Source: DSWT01 sp035420085 (GTDB lineage: Bacteria; Chloroflexota; Anaerolineae; B4-G1; SLSP01). From it: a stretch of 64,000 nt of DNA. The notes under the pieces are model-generated. The model had not been told where the DNA came from. It ran no database searches and saw nothing but the letters and a program-made list of their open reading frames with translations. The position numbers were made by a program, and so were the translations under genes. Shown here in pieces: positions 48,190 through 56,264 of the stretch; the first letter of the stretch is position 1; every line of letters starts with the position of its first letter. Location of the stretch: NCBI GenBank assembly GCA_035420085.1, contig DAOLUH010000008.1:68592-132591 (forward strand), in the 5' to 3' direction.

Positions 48190-50094
48190 TTAGCTGTGAT
48201 CGCTGCGGCTTTCTGTTGAGGACTCCGGTAAAGTGATGGCAGCGATCACGCCATCCGCCTGGACGACATCTTGCAGGGACTGCGCAGCCTGCGCCACCAT
48301 CGCCTCCAGGTCAGGGATGCGGATGACGCGCTCGCTAAACTCGCGCAGCCAACGCTCTCGCCCTAGCTGCGTCCGCGCCTCTTGAATGACCGCGATTCTT
48401 TCCAGGGTCACACCGGCTAGTTCGCCAACAATGCGGTAGAGTTGCGTCTCCAGCGGTGTAAAGTGATGCACAGTGTTATAGGAGACCAGCAACAGGGCAA
48501 AAAATTCGGCCTTGGTGCGCAGCGGAATCAAAGCGATACTAGAACCGACTGACTTCTCAAGCAGACCAGCGCAAAAATCATGAAAACCGGGGAGTGGGAG
48601 AGCGGGAATAGTTGTCATGTCGGCGATCAGCAGGGGGGACTGTAGAGCCGCGCCAATCGTCAGCGCCGCACCAAAGTCTTGGGTATCGCTGCCCACCTGT
48701 TGGGTGTTGATCTGCGCGCCACGCAAATCGGTCACAAAATACAGTGAATCCGTTTTCTGCGCAGCGCGCACGATGTAGGCCTGACCAGGGTTGAAACCCT
48801 GAACGATTTCCAGCACCCCAGCGTAGACATCCGTTTCAGTCTGCGTTGCGCCCAAGCGCCCAGCCAGGCGATAGAAGGGGTTGGCCGTCTCCAGGATCGA
48901 GGCTTCCGCGCTCAAGCGTCGAGCGTTGTCTAGCGCAATCGCCAACTGCCAGGCCAGGCCCTGCAAAGTACGCACGTCATCCTGATCGAAGTCAATTTCT
49001 GCCGAATGGATGTCCAACACGCCCAACAACTCGCCCGAAAGCATCAAGGGCAAAACAACCGCTGAACGGCTCGTCGCCGGATCGGGGTTGGTGGCGAAAT
49101 GCGCCGCATCCATCGCCACGTCGCTGGTTCGTACCGCGATGTGGGGGCGCTGGGTCTCCGCGACTCGCACCACCACGCTTTGGTCGCTGCGGTTAAGGCG
49201 ATAGCCTTGGGCCACCAACCTGCGCCCGGCGCTCGAAGAGGCGGCGCGCAAGACAAGCCATGTCCCGGTTTCATCCGGCAAGAAGATCGCCGTATAGGCC
49301 ACGTCGAAATGGCGGCTGATCAATTGCACGGCCTGTTCCAACAACGCCTCGGCATCGAACACTGTCATGAGGGCCTGAGACACCTGCGCGGTGGCATCCA
49401 GATACAGAGCGCGGCGTTGCAAACTCAGGTTGGCTTCTTGCAGCGCGCGCATCCGTTCGCCCAGAGCGACCTGCCGCGCTTCCAAATCTTCAGAAAGCTG
49501 CGCGCTGTGCTGCACATTGGCGAAAATGCGTGGGAATAAGGTGTTACTGGCCGTAAAAAGCGCCACCGCACAGATGATAAAGACAATCAGCCCACTGACC
49601 AGCAAGGTCGGATCGTAAACGCCGCCCGGATGTTGTAGGGTACCAATTAGACCAAAACTAACCAGGATGACGAAGGTTGTCAAAATGAGACACGCGGCAA
49701 CCAAAACAATGGCGCTTTGCCGCCCTCCCAGAAAGATCGTTGCGAAAATCGTGGCGGTCAGCAAATAGATCCGCCCATCCTCTCCCCACCCGTAAGTCAG
49801 CAGATCGCCTGTTCCCAGAACAAGGATAACCACGAGAAACACCCAAACCCGCACTGAATAAGGGATACGGGGGGCAAAAGCAGCCAACACCACGGCGAGG
49901 TAGCTGACGATAACCACGGCCATCAACCAGAATTCCTGGGTGAGAGCAATGTAATATAGCCCTACCACAACCATCGGCAGGGCCACAATGGTGACCACGC
50001 GCAATATGCGTTCAAAAAGCTGCTCACGCCACGGCAGTATCTTTGACAGAATGTCAGAGGCTTCCTGGGCAGAGACGTCATCCCTGTTCATCAT
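48190..50094 (-). CDS. Six-helix membrane sensor with two GAF domains
   Basis: The protein is 634 aa from ATG 50094, which overlaps the kinase stop as ATGA; ATG 50091 follows directly. The ribosome site GGGAGGA lies in the end of the kinase gene. A longer frame to 50244 is rejected. A leader of about 25 residues and six helices (about 25-190; PYSVRVWVFLVVILVL, GRIYLLTATIFATIFLGGRQ) precede a coiled coil. GAF1 (VAYTAIFLPDETGTWLVLRAASS) is followed, without the AYGELS linker, by a full-length second GAF (NPGQAYIVRAAQKTDSLYFV...SSIALIPLRTKAEFFALLLV). This is the only sensor in the array whose second GAF looks complete. The terminal segment GRERWLREFSERVIRIPDLE and VIAAITLPES is retained. Translation is directly coupled to the kinase gene, so it may be its primary partner. 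Confidence 0.9.
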   Translation of the reverse strand: MMNRDDVSAQEASDILSKILPWREQLFERILRVVTIVALPMVVVGLYYIALTQEFWLMAVVIVSYLAVVLAAFAPRIPYSVRVWVFLVVILVLGTGDLLTYGWGEDGRIYLLTATIFATIFLGGRQSAIVLVAACLILTTFVILVSFGLIGTLQHPGGVYDPTLLVSGLIVFIICAVALFTASNTLFPRIFANVQHSAQLSEDLEARQVALGERMRALQEANLSLQRRALYLDATAQVSQALMTVFDAEALLEQAVQLISRHFDVAYTAIFLPDETGTWLVLRAASSSAGRRLVAQGYRLNRSDQSVVVRVAETQRPHIAVRTSDVAMDAAHFATNPDPATSRSAVVLPLMLSGELLGVLDIHSAEIDFDQDDVRTLQGLAWQLAIALDNARRLSAEASILETANPFYRLAGRLGATQTETDVYAGVLEIVQGFNPGQAYIVRAAQKTDSLYFVTDLRGAQINTQQVGSDTQDFGAALTIGAALQSPLLIADMTTIPALPLPGFHDFCAGLLEKSVGSSIALIPLRTKAEFFALLLVSYNTVHHFTPLETQLYRIVGELAGVTLERIAVIQEARTQLGRERWLREFSERVIRIPDLEAMVAQAAQSLQDVVQADGVIAAITLPESSTESRSDHS

Positions 50095-52508
50095 TTCCTC
50101 CCATCCTCGGCGGCTGCATAGCAAGGCAGAGAGAAGGTGAAAGTGCTGCCTTTGTTGACCTCGCTGTTGACCCAGATATGTCCCCCGTGCATTTCGACGA
50201 ACTCCTTGCTCAGCGCCAATCCCAAACCGATGCCGGCTTGCCAACGCCCCTCTTTATCCGCGCCTTTCTCGAAGCGGACAAAAAGCCGCTCGAGATCCTC
50301 TGGGGGAATACCCACACCGGTGTCACTCACACTCACGTAAATCTGGTCTTCGTTCGTCCACGCTTTGAGTTCGATCCGCCCGCGCTCGGTGAATTTCGCC
50401 GCGTTGTTGAAGAGGTGCACGAGCACCTGTCGCAGTCGAGTTGGATCAGCATATAGGGCAGGTAAATCCACGGGAATCTCGTAGGCCAGTTCAATATCCT
50501 TTCCACGCACCAGGGCGCTGGCTGTGGGCATCACGGCCTCCACCAGGTCTTTCAGTTGCACCGGTTGGAGTTTTAATTCCAACATGCCGGCCTGAATTTG
50601 TGAAATCGCCAGGATGTCGTTGATCAGGAACAATAGACGCTGCCCATCATCGTAGATGCGCTGTATGTCTTGCATTTGTTGGGGCGTCATCGGGCCATCA
50701 ATGCCCTTGATCATCAAACGTGAAAAACCGATGACTGTGTTCAGGGGTTCGCGCAATTCGTGAGACATATTCGCCAGAAAACGCCCTTTGAACACCTCAG
50801 CCTCTTCCAGGCGTTGAGCGGCCAAACGCTCACGCTCGTAGGCCCTGGCATTCTCCAAAGCAATGGTCACCTGCCCGGCGAGCAATTCCAGGATTTCCAG
50901 TTCGTCCTCCTGAATGCCCTCGTGTTCGGTACTCAGCACGGCCAGCACGCCCAACACGCGATCGCCCATCCGCAAGGGCAGCGCCACCCGGCTCAAAGTG
51001 CGCCGGTACCACTCCACCGTCTCGTCCGTCTGCTGATGTTCAACGAGCGCGATGCGTTTGCGCGCCGCGCGCTCGATGATGGAGCCGTCGCCAGCATATA
51101 CGTGCTCGCTCCAGGCGCCTTGATCAGCGACATCCACGACGGTCTCACTGCGAGTAGCCGGACTGTGTGCGCGCAATCGTATTTCCCCTCCACCAGGTTC
51201 AACAATATAAATCGCTACCGACGCATATACAAAACTTTGACGAATCAAATCCGCGACCTGGTTGAGCAATAAAGCCGGGTCGCGTACCGAGGTGATGGCT
51301 TGAGCAACTTCCTGGCTGGCCTGTAGATGCAGGGCGCGGCGCTGAATCAGGTAGTTCGCCTGCTGCAAACGCTGCGTGCGCTCTGCCACTTTGGCTTCCA
51401 GGTCCTCGTAGAGCGACTTGAGATCTGCGGCCATCTCGTTGAAAACATACGTCAAGATGCCGATTTCATCGCGGGATGTCACCGCCAGATGCTGCGCCAG
51501 GTCGCCTTCCGCCATCGCCACGGCGGATTCTGTCAGCCGGATGACAGGGCGGGTAATTTGCCGGATCACGACGGCTGCAATGATCGTCGTCGCCAGGGCC
51601 ACGGTCAGGACAAGGGCGATCAGCGTCGCCGCAATCCGGTCGGTGGATTCCAGGGTCTCGGACTGCGCCTGTTCAACCAGAACGCCGACATCGAAATCAT
51701 CCAGGTAGTAATAAGCGCCGATCACCGGGATGTTCAGGTGATTGACATACACGCCGTTGCCTGAAAGATGCGGTTGCCCGCCTTCGTCCTTGACGACCAC
51801 GGCTTCTGCGCCCCCCGGCCAGATCCGCGATTGAGAAACCAGGTACACTTTCCCCGTCGCGCCGATCAAGGCTTTGTCGAGCAATGCGTCGTACTGAATG
51901 ATCCGGGCTAACGCAGTTCCCCGCAGACACAGGCCGACAGTGCGCTGCTGCGTGCCATAGACCAACAACCACGTGTTAACGTCGGCGCTCGCTAGAACGA
52001 ACTGTCCTGGCGGGAAACCTGAATTCCGATCCCCGGAAGTGACCGATGCAGCCTCGTCTGGCGCAAGGACAGGCAAGGTAGCCACCAATGTGGCGCTTCG
52101 ACACATCCCAAGCGCCCAAAGTTCACGCCGATTCTGGTTGATGAGCGCCACCCCCATCAAATCCGGTTCCTGCGTACTGATGTCTAGCCACCAGGCTTCA
52201 CGTTCATCAGCAGAGGCGTCCCCTTCCCACAAGATGGGCGTCAGCACGAGCTGCTGAATGTGCTCAAACCACTGGTGCAATTCCTCACCTTTTAATGTAG
52301 CGACCGCCTGCAACTTGCTCTTCACTTCTTCCTGAAGATTGCGGCGGTTGTTCTGGGCAGCGTATCCTCCGATCAAAGCTAAAGGAAGGATGGTCAATAT
52401 GAGAAAAGCGGTCAACAGGGTTCGCCCCAGTCCTCCGCGCATCCCGGTTGTGGGGATTGAGCGTAGGCCACGGGCGGCAGCAGCGCCTGCGACTATTCGC
52501 GTTCCCAT
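50091..52508 (-). CDS. Cache-HAMP-GAF sensor histidine kinase
   Basis: The protein is 805 aa and the only kinase of the array. ATG 52508 has a perfect GAGGAGG site and overlaps the receiver gene by 16 nt. A helix (about 29-51), an extracytoplasmic double-Cache-like domain (about 52-285; SRIWPGGAEAVVVKDEGG), a second helix (about 293-313), HAMP (TYVFNEMAADL) and a GAF (about 395-555; YASVAIYIVEPGGG) lead to HisKA with phospho-acceptor His583 in NMSHELREPLN. The HATPase has its N box (HLFNNAAKF), G1 (VSDTGVGIPPEDLERLFVRF) and G2 (GIGLGLALSKEFVEMHGGHI). The residues needed for autophosphorylation are present. No receiver is fused, and the two genes just upstream supply receivers. Here the GAF joins HisKA through ERERLAAQRLEEAEVFK, at the point where the other 22 sensors have their truncated terminal segment. 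Confidence 0.96.
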   Translation of the reverse strand: MGTRIVAGAAAARGLRSIPTTGMRGGLGRTLLTAFLILTILPLALIGGYAAQNNRRNLQEEVKSKLQAVATLKGEELHQWFEHIQQLVLTPILWEGDASADEREAWWLDISTQEPDLMGVALINQNRRELWALGMCRSATLVATLPVLAPDEAASVTSGDRNSGFPPGQFVLASADVNTWLLVYGTQQRTVGLCLRGTALARIIQYDALLDKALIGATGKVYLVSQSRIWPGGAEAVVVKDEGGQPHLSGNGVYVNHLNIPVIGAYYYLDDFDVGVLVEQAQSETLESTDRIAATLIALVLTVALATTIIAAVVIRQITRPVIRLTESAVAMAEGDLAQHLAVTSRDEIGILTYVFNEMAADLKSLYEDLEAKVAERTQRLQQANYLIQRRALHLQASQEVAQAITSVRDPALLLNQVADLIRQSFVYASVAIYIVEPGGGEIRLRAHSPATRSETVVDVADQGAWSEHVYAGDGSIIERAARKRIALVEHQQTDETVEWYRRTLSRVALPLRMGDRVLGVLAVLSTEHEGIQEDELEILELLAGQVTIALENARAYERERLAAQRLEEAEVFKGRFLANMSHELREPLNTVIGFSRLMIKGIDGPMTPQQMQDIQRIYDDGQRLLFLINDILAISQIQAGMLELKLQPVQLKDLVEAVMPTASALVRGKDIELAYEIPVDLPALYADPTRLRQVLVHLFNNAAKFTERGRIELKAWTNEDQIYVSVSDTGVGIPPEDLERLFVRFEKGADKEGRWQAGIGLGLALSKEFVEMHGGHIWVNSEVNKGSTFTFSLPCYAAAEDGRK

Positions 52509-52912
52509 ACCTCCTCACCTGCTAAAATCCGGCGTACCTGCTCTGGAAAGCGATCAGGATCCAGTGGTTTGCCGATGAATCCATCGAAACCCGCCGCGCG
52601 CGCGTGTGTCATATTTTTCGCAGATACGTCAGCCGTCACCGCGATAATGGGTACGTTTTGGAAACGGGGATGCGAACGTAATGAGGCCAGAGATTGATAA
52701 CCGTCAGCTTCCGGGAGCGCAATGTCCATCAGAATGACGTCAACCTTTCCCAAGGTTTCCGCAAACTCAAGCACCTTCCAGCCAGAGGCTTTCCACTCGC
52801 ATTTTTTTATGCCCAGAAAAGCCAACAAGCGCGTCATCAAGATGAAATTGTTGAGGTTGTCCTCAACGATCAAAATGACGGCATCGGTTGGCGCAATAGA
52901 TTTCCACTTCAT
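52493..52912 (-). CDS. Stand-alone CheY-like response regulator
   Basis: The receiver domain is 139 aa from ATG 52912 (MKWKSIAPTD). A TTG at 52942 overlapping the previous stop is the alternative. Acidic pocket Glu17-Asp18 (LIVEDNLNN), phospho-acceptor Asp63 (ILMDIALPEADG), Thr93 (IIAVTAD) and Lys115 (GKPLD) are all present, so it should be phosphorylatable. There is no output domain. It lies between the other receiver and the kinase, overlapping the kinase gene by 16 nt. It likely acts in phosphotransfer or by protein binding. Confidence 0.93.
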   Translation of the reverse strand: MKWKSIAPTDAVILIVEDNLNNFILMTRLLAFLGIKKCEWKASGWKVLEFAETLGKVDVILMDIALPEADGYQSLASLRSHPRFQNVPIIAVTADVSAKNMTHARAAGFDGFIGKPLDPDRFPEQVRRILAGEEVWERE

Positions 52913-52938
52913 CGTTTGTTTCCCACAGTGCGGCGGGA

Positions 52939-53328
52939 TCAATAATCGCCTTTATAACCACTCGCCTTGAGAAACCGCGCGATTTGCAGCGGCAGTTCAT
53001 CAACGTCAATCGGTTTTGGGATATAGCCGCTGCAGCCTGCCGCAAGCGTTTTTTCACGATCACCCTGCATGACGTTAGCGGTCATGGCGATAATCGGAAT
53101 GCCGGTCAATTCTGGGATGGCGCGCATACGCTTGGTCAGCTCATAGCCATCAAGGTCGGGAAGGTTCATATCCATCAGGATAAGATCAGGTTTCTCGCGC
53201 AAGGCGATCTCGATGCCCGTAGGCCCGTCCTCGGCCTCAAAAACGTCATAATCTTCAACCAAGAGGATGCGGCGTACTAGCATACGGTTCCCGGGATTGT
53301 CTTCAATATACAAAATTTTTGCACCCAT
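52939..53328 (-). CDS. Stand-alone CheY/DivK-like response regulator
   Basis: This is a 129-aa receiver and the first gene of the array. ATG 53328 has AGAGG 5 nt upstream; GTG 53334 is less likely. Glu9-Asp10 (LYIEDNPGNR), Asp53 (ILMDMNLPDLDG), Thr83 (IIAMTAN) and Lys105 (IPKPID) form a complete phosphorylation site. There is no DNA-binding or enzymatic domain. The sequence pattern resembles single-domain regulators such as DivK. Being promoter-proximal, it and its neighbour would be made in greater amounts than distal sensors if polarity operates. Confidence 0.94.
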   Translation of the reverse strand: MGAKILYIEDNPGNRMLVRRILLVEDYDVFEAEDGPTGIEIALREKPDLILMDMNLPDLDGYELTKRMRAIPELTGIPIIAMTANVMQGDREKTLAAGCSGYIPKPIDVDELPLQIARFLKASGYKGDY

Positions 53329-53334
53329 GTCCAC

Positions 53335-53477
53335 CTCTATGTTTGTTGCTGCTTCATTATAGCACGAAAGGAGGTCAGCAACGAAGCTATATGATAACCG
53401 TTTGGTTAATGTTTGAAAAACGTATATTGCACTTCATTCTTTTGGTGTTGATGACTTTCATTCGCAATGGTTAAGGC
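53335..53477 (-). promoter_or_regulatory. Intergenic region with probable promoter of the sensor array
   Basis: This 143-nt AT-rich gap separates the YfhO-like gene from the first receiver. On the minus strand a perfect TATAAT (53356-53361) lies about 28 nt before the start codon. The best upstream hexamer, TTGCTG, is only 14 nt away and TTCGTT is 18 nt away, so the -35 is weak. An inverted repeat TAACC-gttt-GGTTA (53395-53408) lies about 35 nt upstream of the -10 and could be an activator site. No terminator hairpin for the YfhO-like gene is evident. Function is inferred from sequence only. Confidence 0.45.
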
Positions 53478-56255
53478 TTATGATTTGATTATATCCTTTT
53501 TCGAACAATAACACAATTGCAATTTGTAACAGTTATAGCAAACTAACCCTATCACGCCCAAGATACTTAATCCTATCCCGGCAAACACCGGGGTCACGCG
53601 ATAAGCAAACGCAACGCGCCATACCCCCGGTTCAACCGGAACCCCCCGGAACAGCACATCCGTCCGCAGAACATTCTCGCGGCGAGTCGCCACAACGCCG
53701 TCTGGCGCGAGAGATTGTACTTGTACCTTCCAGGCTGGATACCAGGCATCGGCCAGCACCAACAGCGCCGGAGCGGTGATGGTGAGATCAAGCACGATCT
53801 CCTCAGCCGTGTAGCGCACGACTGTCACCGACTCTGCCGCAGCCAAAGCCGCCGTATCTGGAACATCCACCACCAGGCTCTCACAATTGACCACCGCCTG
53901 CAGCGCCGGATCAAAGGCCGGATCACGCATCAGCGCCAGCGCGTCGTCGTCCGTGGCGACGCAACGCGCCTCATGAACCAGGAACGCGCGCGGCAACACG
54001 CGCGTATTTTCGTAGATTTTCACGTCGCCGGAATGGACGAGGCGGAAATAATCCGACAGCGCCAGCGGATAGAACGCGCCGGTGCGCCCGTCAATGAGAC
54101 TGGCCCCCAGCAACGTCAAGCCGCCCGCCGCAGCGCGCACGGTCAATGAGGCCGCCGGTGTAACTACGCCCAGTGGCAGACGATATGCGCCCTGGTCTGG
54201 ATCGCGGAAAGGCAACGGCAGTGTGATAGACTCGCCAGACGCCGTCGTGACGACAACTTCCCCGGCGCCGCTGTACAGCCAGCCCAACGTGTCGGCCTCG
54301 AAATCCACTGGCAGCCAGGCCAGTGTCAATGCTTCCCCGGCTTCCAGGTGCGGCTGGAACTGGCGGTCATAAAAGACGCCATCTGCCCAGGCGTCGCCCG
54401 TCTTATCTGTCATCAGAAAGCGCACACCGAGCAAGGAGAGCCAGCGGCCTTCGGGAATTGTCGTCAGGTTTTCGCGCAGACGCCCATCCAGCGTTCCCTC
54501 AGGCAGGAAGAGGCGCGAGAAAGCGACGTAATGGCGCAGCGGGAGCAAGCCGCCATCGTAGCCATCCACAGCAGGAACCTCGAACGCCAGCAGCAGGTTA
54601 GGCGCTAACACCTCGCGCTGCTTGACGGCGACCTCGTAGGCCCAGAGCGCATCGGGAGAAAGCGCTGCGCCGTATACCGCCTCAATCTCCGTTTCGTCGC
54701 CAGCCTCGAACAGCGTGGGTGAGAGGCTGAGGAAGCGACCTGGCGGCTGGTCCGCGTCGGCGTCCAGGCGCGCCGCCGCGACAAGATGCGCCGTCGCTGG
54801 ACGGAGATCGGTGTAGGCGCGCGGGGCCGTGGCGTCGGCGTGCGGCATGTGCTCGGCGGACCAGGCCAATTCCACAAAGGCCACGCCAACCAACGCCAGC
54901 GGCGCGAATTTGACCACAAAAACACGGAGAGCACAGAAGTTTTTGTCAAGCTTTCTCTGTGTTCTCTGTACCTCTGTGGCTAGTAGTGATTCTAGCCCCA
55001 TCCCCGCCAGCAGCGCCGCCGCCAGCACGTAGAGTGCCAGAAAACGCGCGGGCGCGCGAAAATGCGCGAATCCCGGCGCGCCCAACCGCGCCGCCGCGAG
55101 GTACAGTGGATTATACCCTCCCACCGCGAGGAACACCCCCACCCCGCCCAGAAGAACCAGCGCGAGGCCATAGCGGTCACGTTGGCGCAGCGCGCGCCAT
55201 CCCCCCCAGGCCACCAGCGCCATCCCCGCCAGCCCGATGTAGGCGACAGCTTCGGGCAGCAGCGGAGGCCACAAGTATGGCGGAAGAAGCGCGCGCGGCA
55301 GCTCCCAGGGCCGCACGGAGAAGGACACCGCCTCGCGCCACGGCAACCCGCCACTGCGCGGCGAGAAGCGCGCCAACTCAATAGTCGGCACGAGCTGCGC
55401 AGCGGCGATCAAACCGGCAAGGACGAAGGGGAGAAAGCGAGACAGTAGCCGGTAGACAGTAGACGGTAGACGGGTTCCAACTTTCAACCTGCAACCTGCA
55501 ACCGGCAACTCTCCCCCCACAACCCACACCACCAATCCCACCACCGCAATAAACGCCATCTGCGTGTGCCCCGCCAGCGCAATCAGCGCCAGCGCCCCCA
55601 CACTCACCGGCGAAGGCAAACCTCCCCGCTCTCCCACTCTCCCACACGCCCCTACTCCCGCACTTCCCCCCCTGTCTACCGTCTGCCGTCTACCGTCTAC
55701 CGGAAGAAACATCAACGGCAGCCACGCCATTCCCTGCAACTGATTGAGATGTTCCACGTGAACGCCCAGGTAGCCGCTCCCGGCATAGAGTAGACCACTC
55801 AAAGCTGCACTCCACGGGCGCAGCCCCAGACGGCGCGCGAGGATGGCGACATTCACCGCAGCCAGGCCCAGGTGCAACAGCACGCTCCAGTGCAACGCGC
55901 GCGTCATCCCCGCTAGCGACGGCCCGGCAAGCAGCCACAACGGCCAGTTGAGCGGATAAAACACGCCGGCCTGGGAGTTCGCCAGGAGCGGCGCGCCGGC
56001 GAAAAGGTAGGGGTTCCACAACGGCAGCCGTCCCGCCTGGACAGCGCGCGCGACAGCCGTCCAATAGGGGAAGAAATAGGTCTGCAAATCGCCGCCGGCC
56101 AGCACCCATCCCGCCGCCAACCGACGATAGAGAAATAACACCCCCAACAGCATCAAAAGGTAGGGTGCGATCCTGTGCGCATAGGCCAAAGTCGAAAGTC
56201 GCGGCCCCTCGACCTCTCTGACAACTTTAGCATGAGCATCTGCCTTATTCACCAT
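53478..56255 (-). CDS. YfhO-like multi-pass membrane protein
   Basis: This is a 925-aa protein from ATG 56255. Many hydrophobic helices occupy the first 560 residues or so, then a large extracytoplasmic beta-rich region (about 580-890), and a last helix near 895-910. The motifs GGDLQTYFFPYW, LPLWNPYLFAGAPLLANSQAG and FYPLNWPLWLL are typical of YfhO and related GT-C-like membrane proteins, which in some bacteria act in glycosylation of cell-envelope polymers. Substrate cannot be told here. Three stretches (residues about 185-212, 247-271 and 426-448) are encoded by simple-word repeats that also occur outside genes, and are read in frame. It is transcribed in the same direction as the array but separated from it by 143 nt. 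Confidence 0.85.
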   Translation of the reverse strand: MVNKADAHAKVVREVEGPRLSTLAYAHRIAPYLLMLLGVLFLYRRLAAGWVLAGGDLQTYFFPYWTAVARAVQAGRLPLWNPYLFAGAPLLANSQAGVFYPLNWPLWLLAGPSLAGMTRALHWSVLLHLGLAAVNVAILARRLGLRPWSAALSGLLYAGSGYLGVHVEHLNQLQGMAWLPLMFLPVDGRRQTVDRGGSAGVGACGRVGERGGLPSPVSVGALALIALAGHTQMAFIAVVGLVVWVVGGELPVAGCRLKVGTRLPSTVYRLLSRFLPFVLAGLIAAAQLVPTIELARFSPRSGGLPWREAVSFSVRPWELPRALLPPYLWPPLLPEAVAYIGLAGMALVAWGGWRALRQRDRYGLALVLLGGVGVFLAVGGYNPLYLAAARLGAPGFAHFRAPARFLALYVLAAALLAGMGLESLLATEVQRTQRKLDKNFCALRVFVVKFAPLALVGVAFVELAWSAEHMPHADATAPRAYTDLRPATAHLVAAARLDADADQPPGRFLSLSPTLFEAGDETEIEAVYGAALSPDALWAYEVAVKQREVLAPNLLLAFEVPAVDGYDGGLLPLRHYVAFSRLFLPEGTLDGRLRENLTTIPEGRWLSLLGVRFLMTDKTGDAWADGVFYDRQFQPHLEAGEALTLAWLPVDFEADTLGWLYSGAGEVVVTTASGESITLPLPFRDPDQGAYRLPLGVVTPAASLTVRAAAGGLTLLGASLIDGRTGAFYPLALSDYFRLVHSGDVKIYENTRVLPRAFLVHEARCVATDDDALALMRDPAFDPALQAVVNCESLVVDVPDTAALAAAESVTVVRYTAEEIVLDLTITAPALLVLADAWYPAWKVQVQSLAPDGVVATRRENVLRTDVLFRGVPVEPGVWRVAFAYRVTPVFAGIGLSILGVIGLVCYNCYKLQLCYCSKKDIIKS
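54914..54980. repeat. In-frame repeat (ccacag/ctctgtg type) inside YfhO-like gene
   Basis: An imperfect inverted repeat, ccacaaaaacacggagagca against ttctctgtacctctgtgg, lies inside the coding sequence and is translated as a basic stretch (EVQRTQRKLDKNFCALRVF). Its composition differs sharply from the GC-rich flanks. Confidence 0.7.
55447..55517. repeat. In-frame simple-word repeat inside YfhO-like gene
   Basis: The words ggtagac/agtagac and caacctg/caaccgg are repeated here within the coding sequence and translated as VAGCRLKVGTRLPSTVYRL. The gtagac word recurs at 57852-57888 between genes. Confidence 0.7.
55620..55702. repeat. In-frame simple-word repeat inside YfhO-like gene
   Basis: Tandem ctctcccac/ctcccgc words followed by gtctaccgtctgccgtctac lie within the coding sequence. 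They are translated as a Gly/Arg-rich loop (DGRRQTVDRGGSAGVGACGR) between predicted membrane helices. Confidence 0.7.
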
Positions 56256-56264
56256 GTTCTGCTT

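Noticed and set aside
1..50094. Cyclic-nucleotide-binding or phytochrome-type GAF domains
   Set aside because: I saw neither the NKFDE-type motif of cyclic-nucleotide GAFs nor the bilin-attachment context of phytochromes, so no such ligand is claimed.
50095..50244. N-terminal extension of the 48190 sensor into the kinase gene
   Set aside because: The extension overlaps the kinase by 150 nt and has no ribosome site, whereas ATG 50094 has GGGAGGA and an ATGA overlap.
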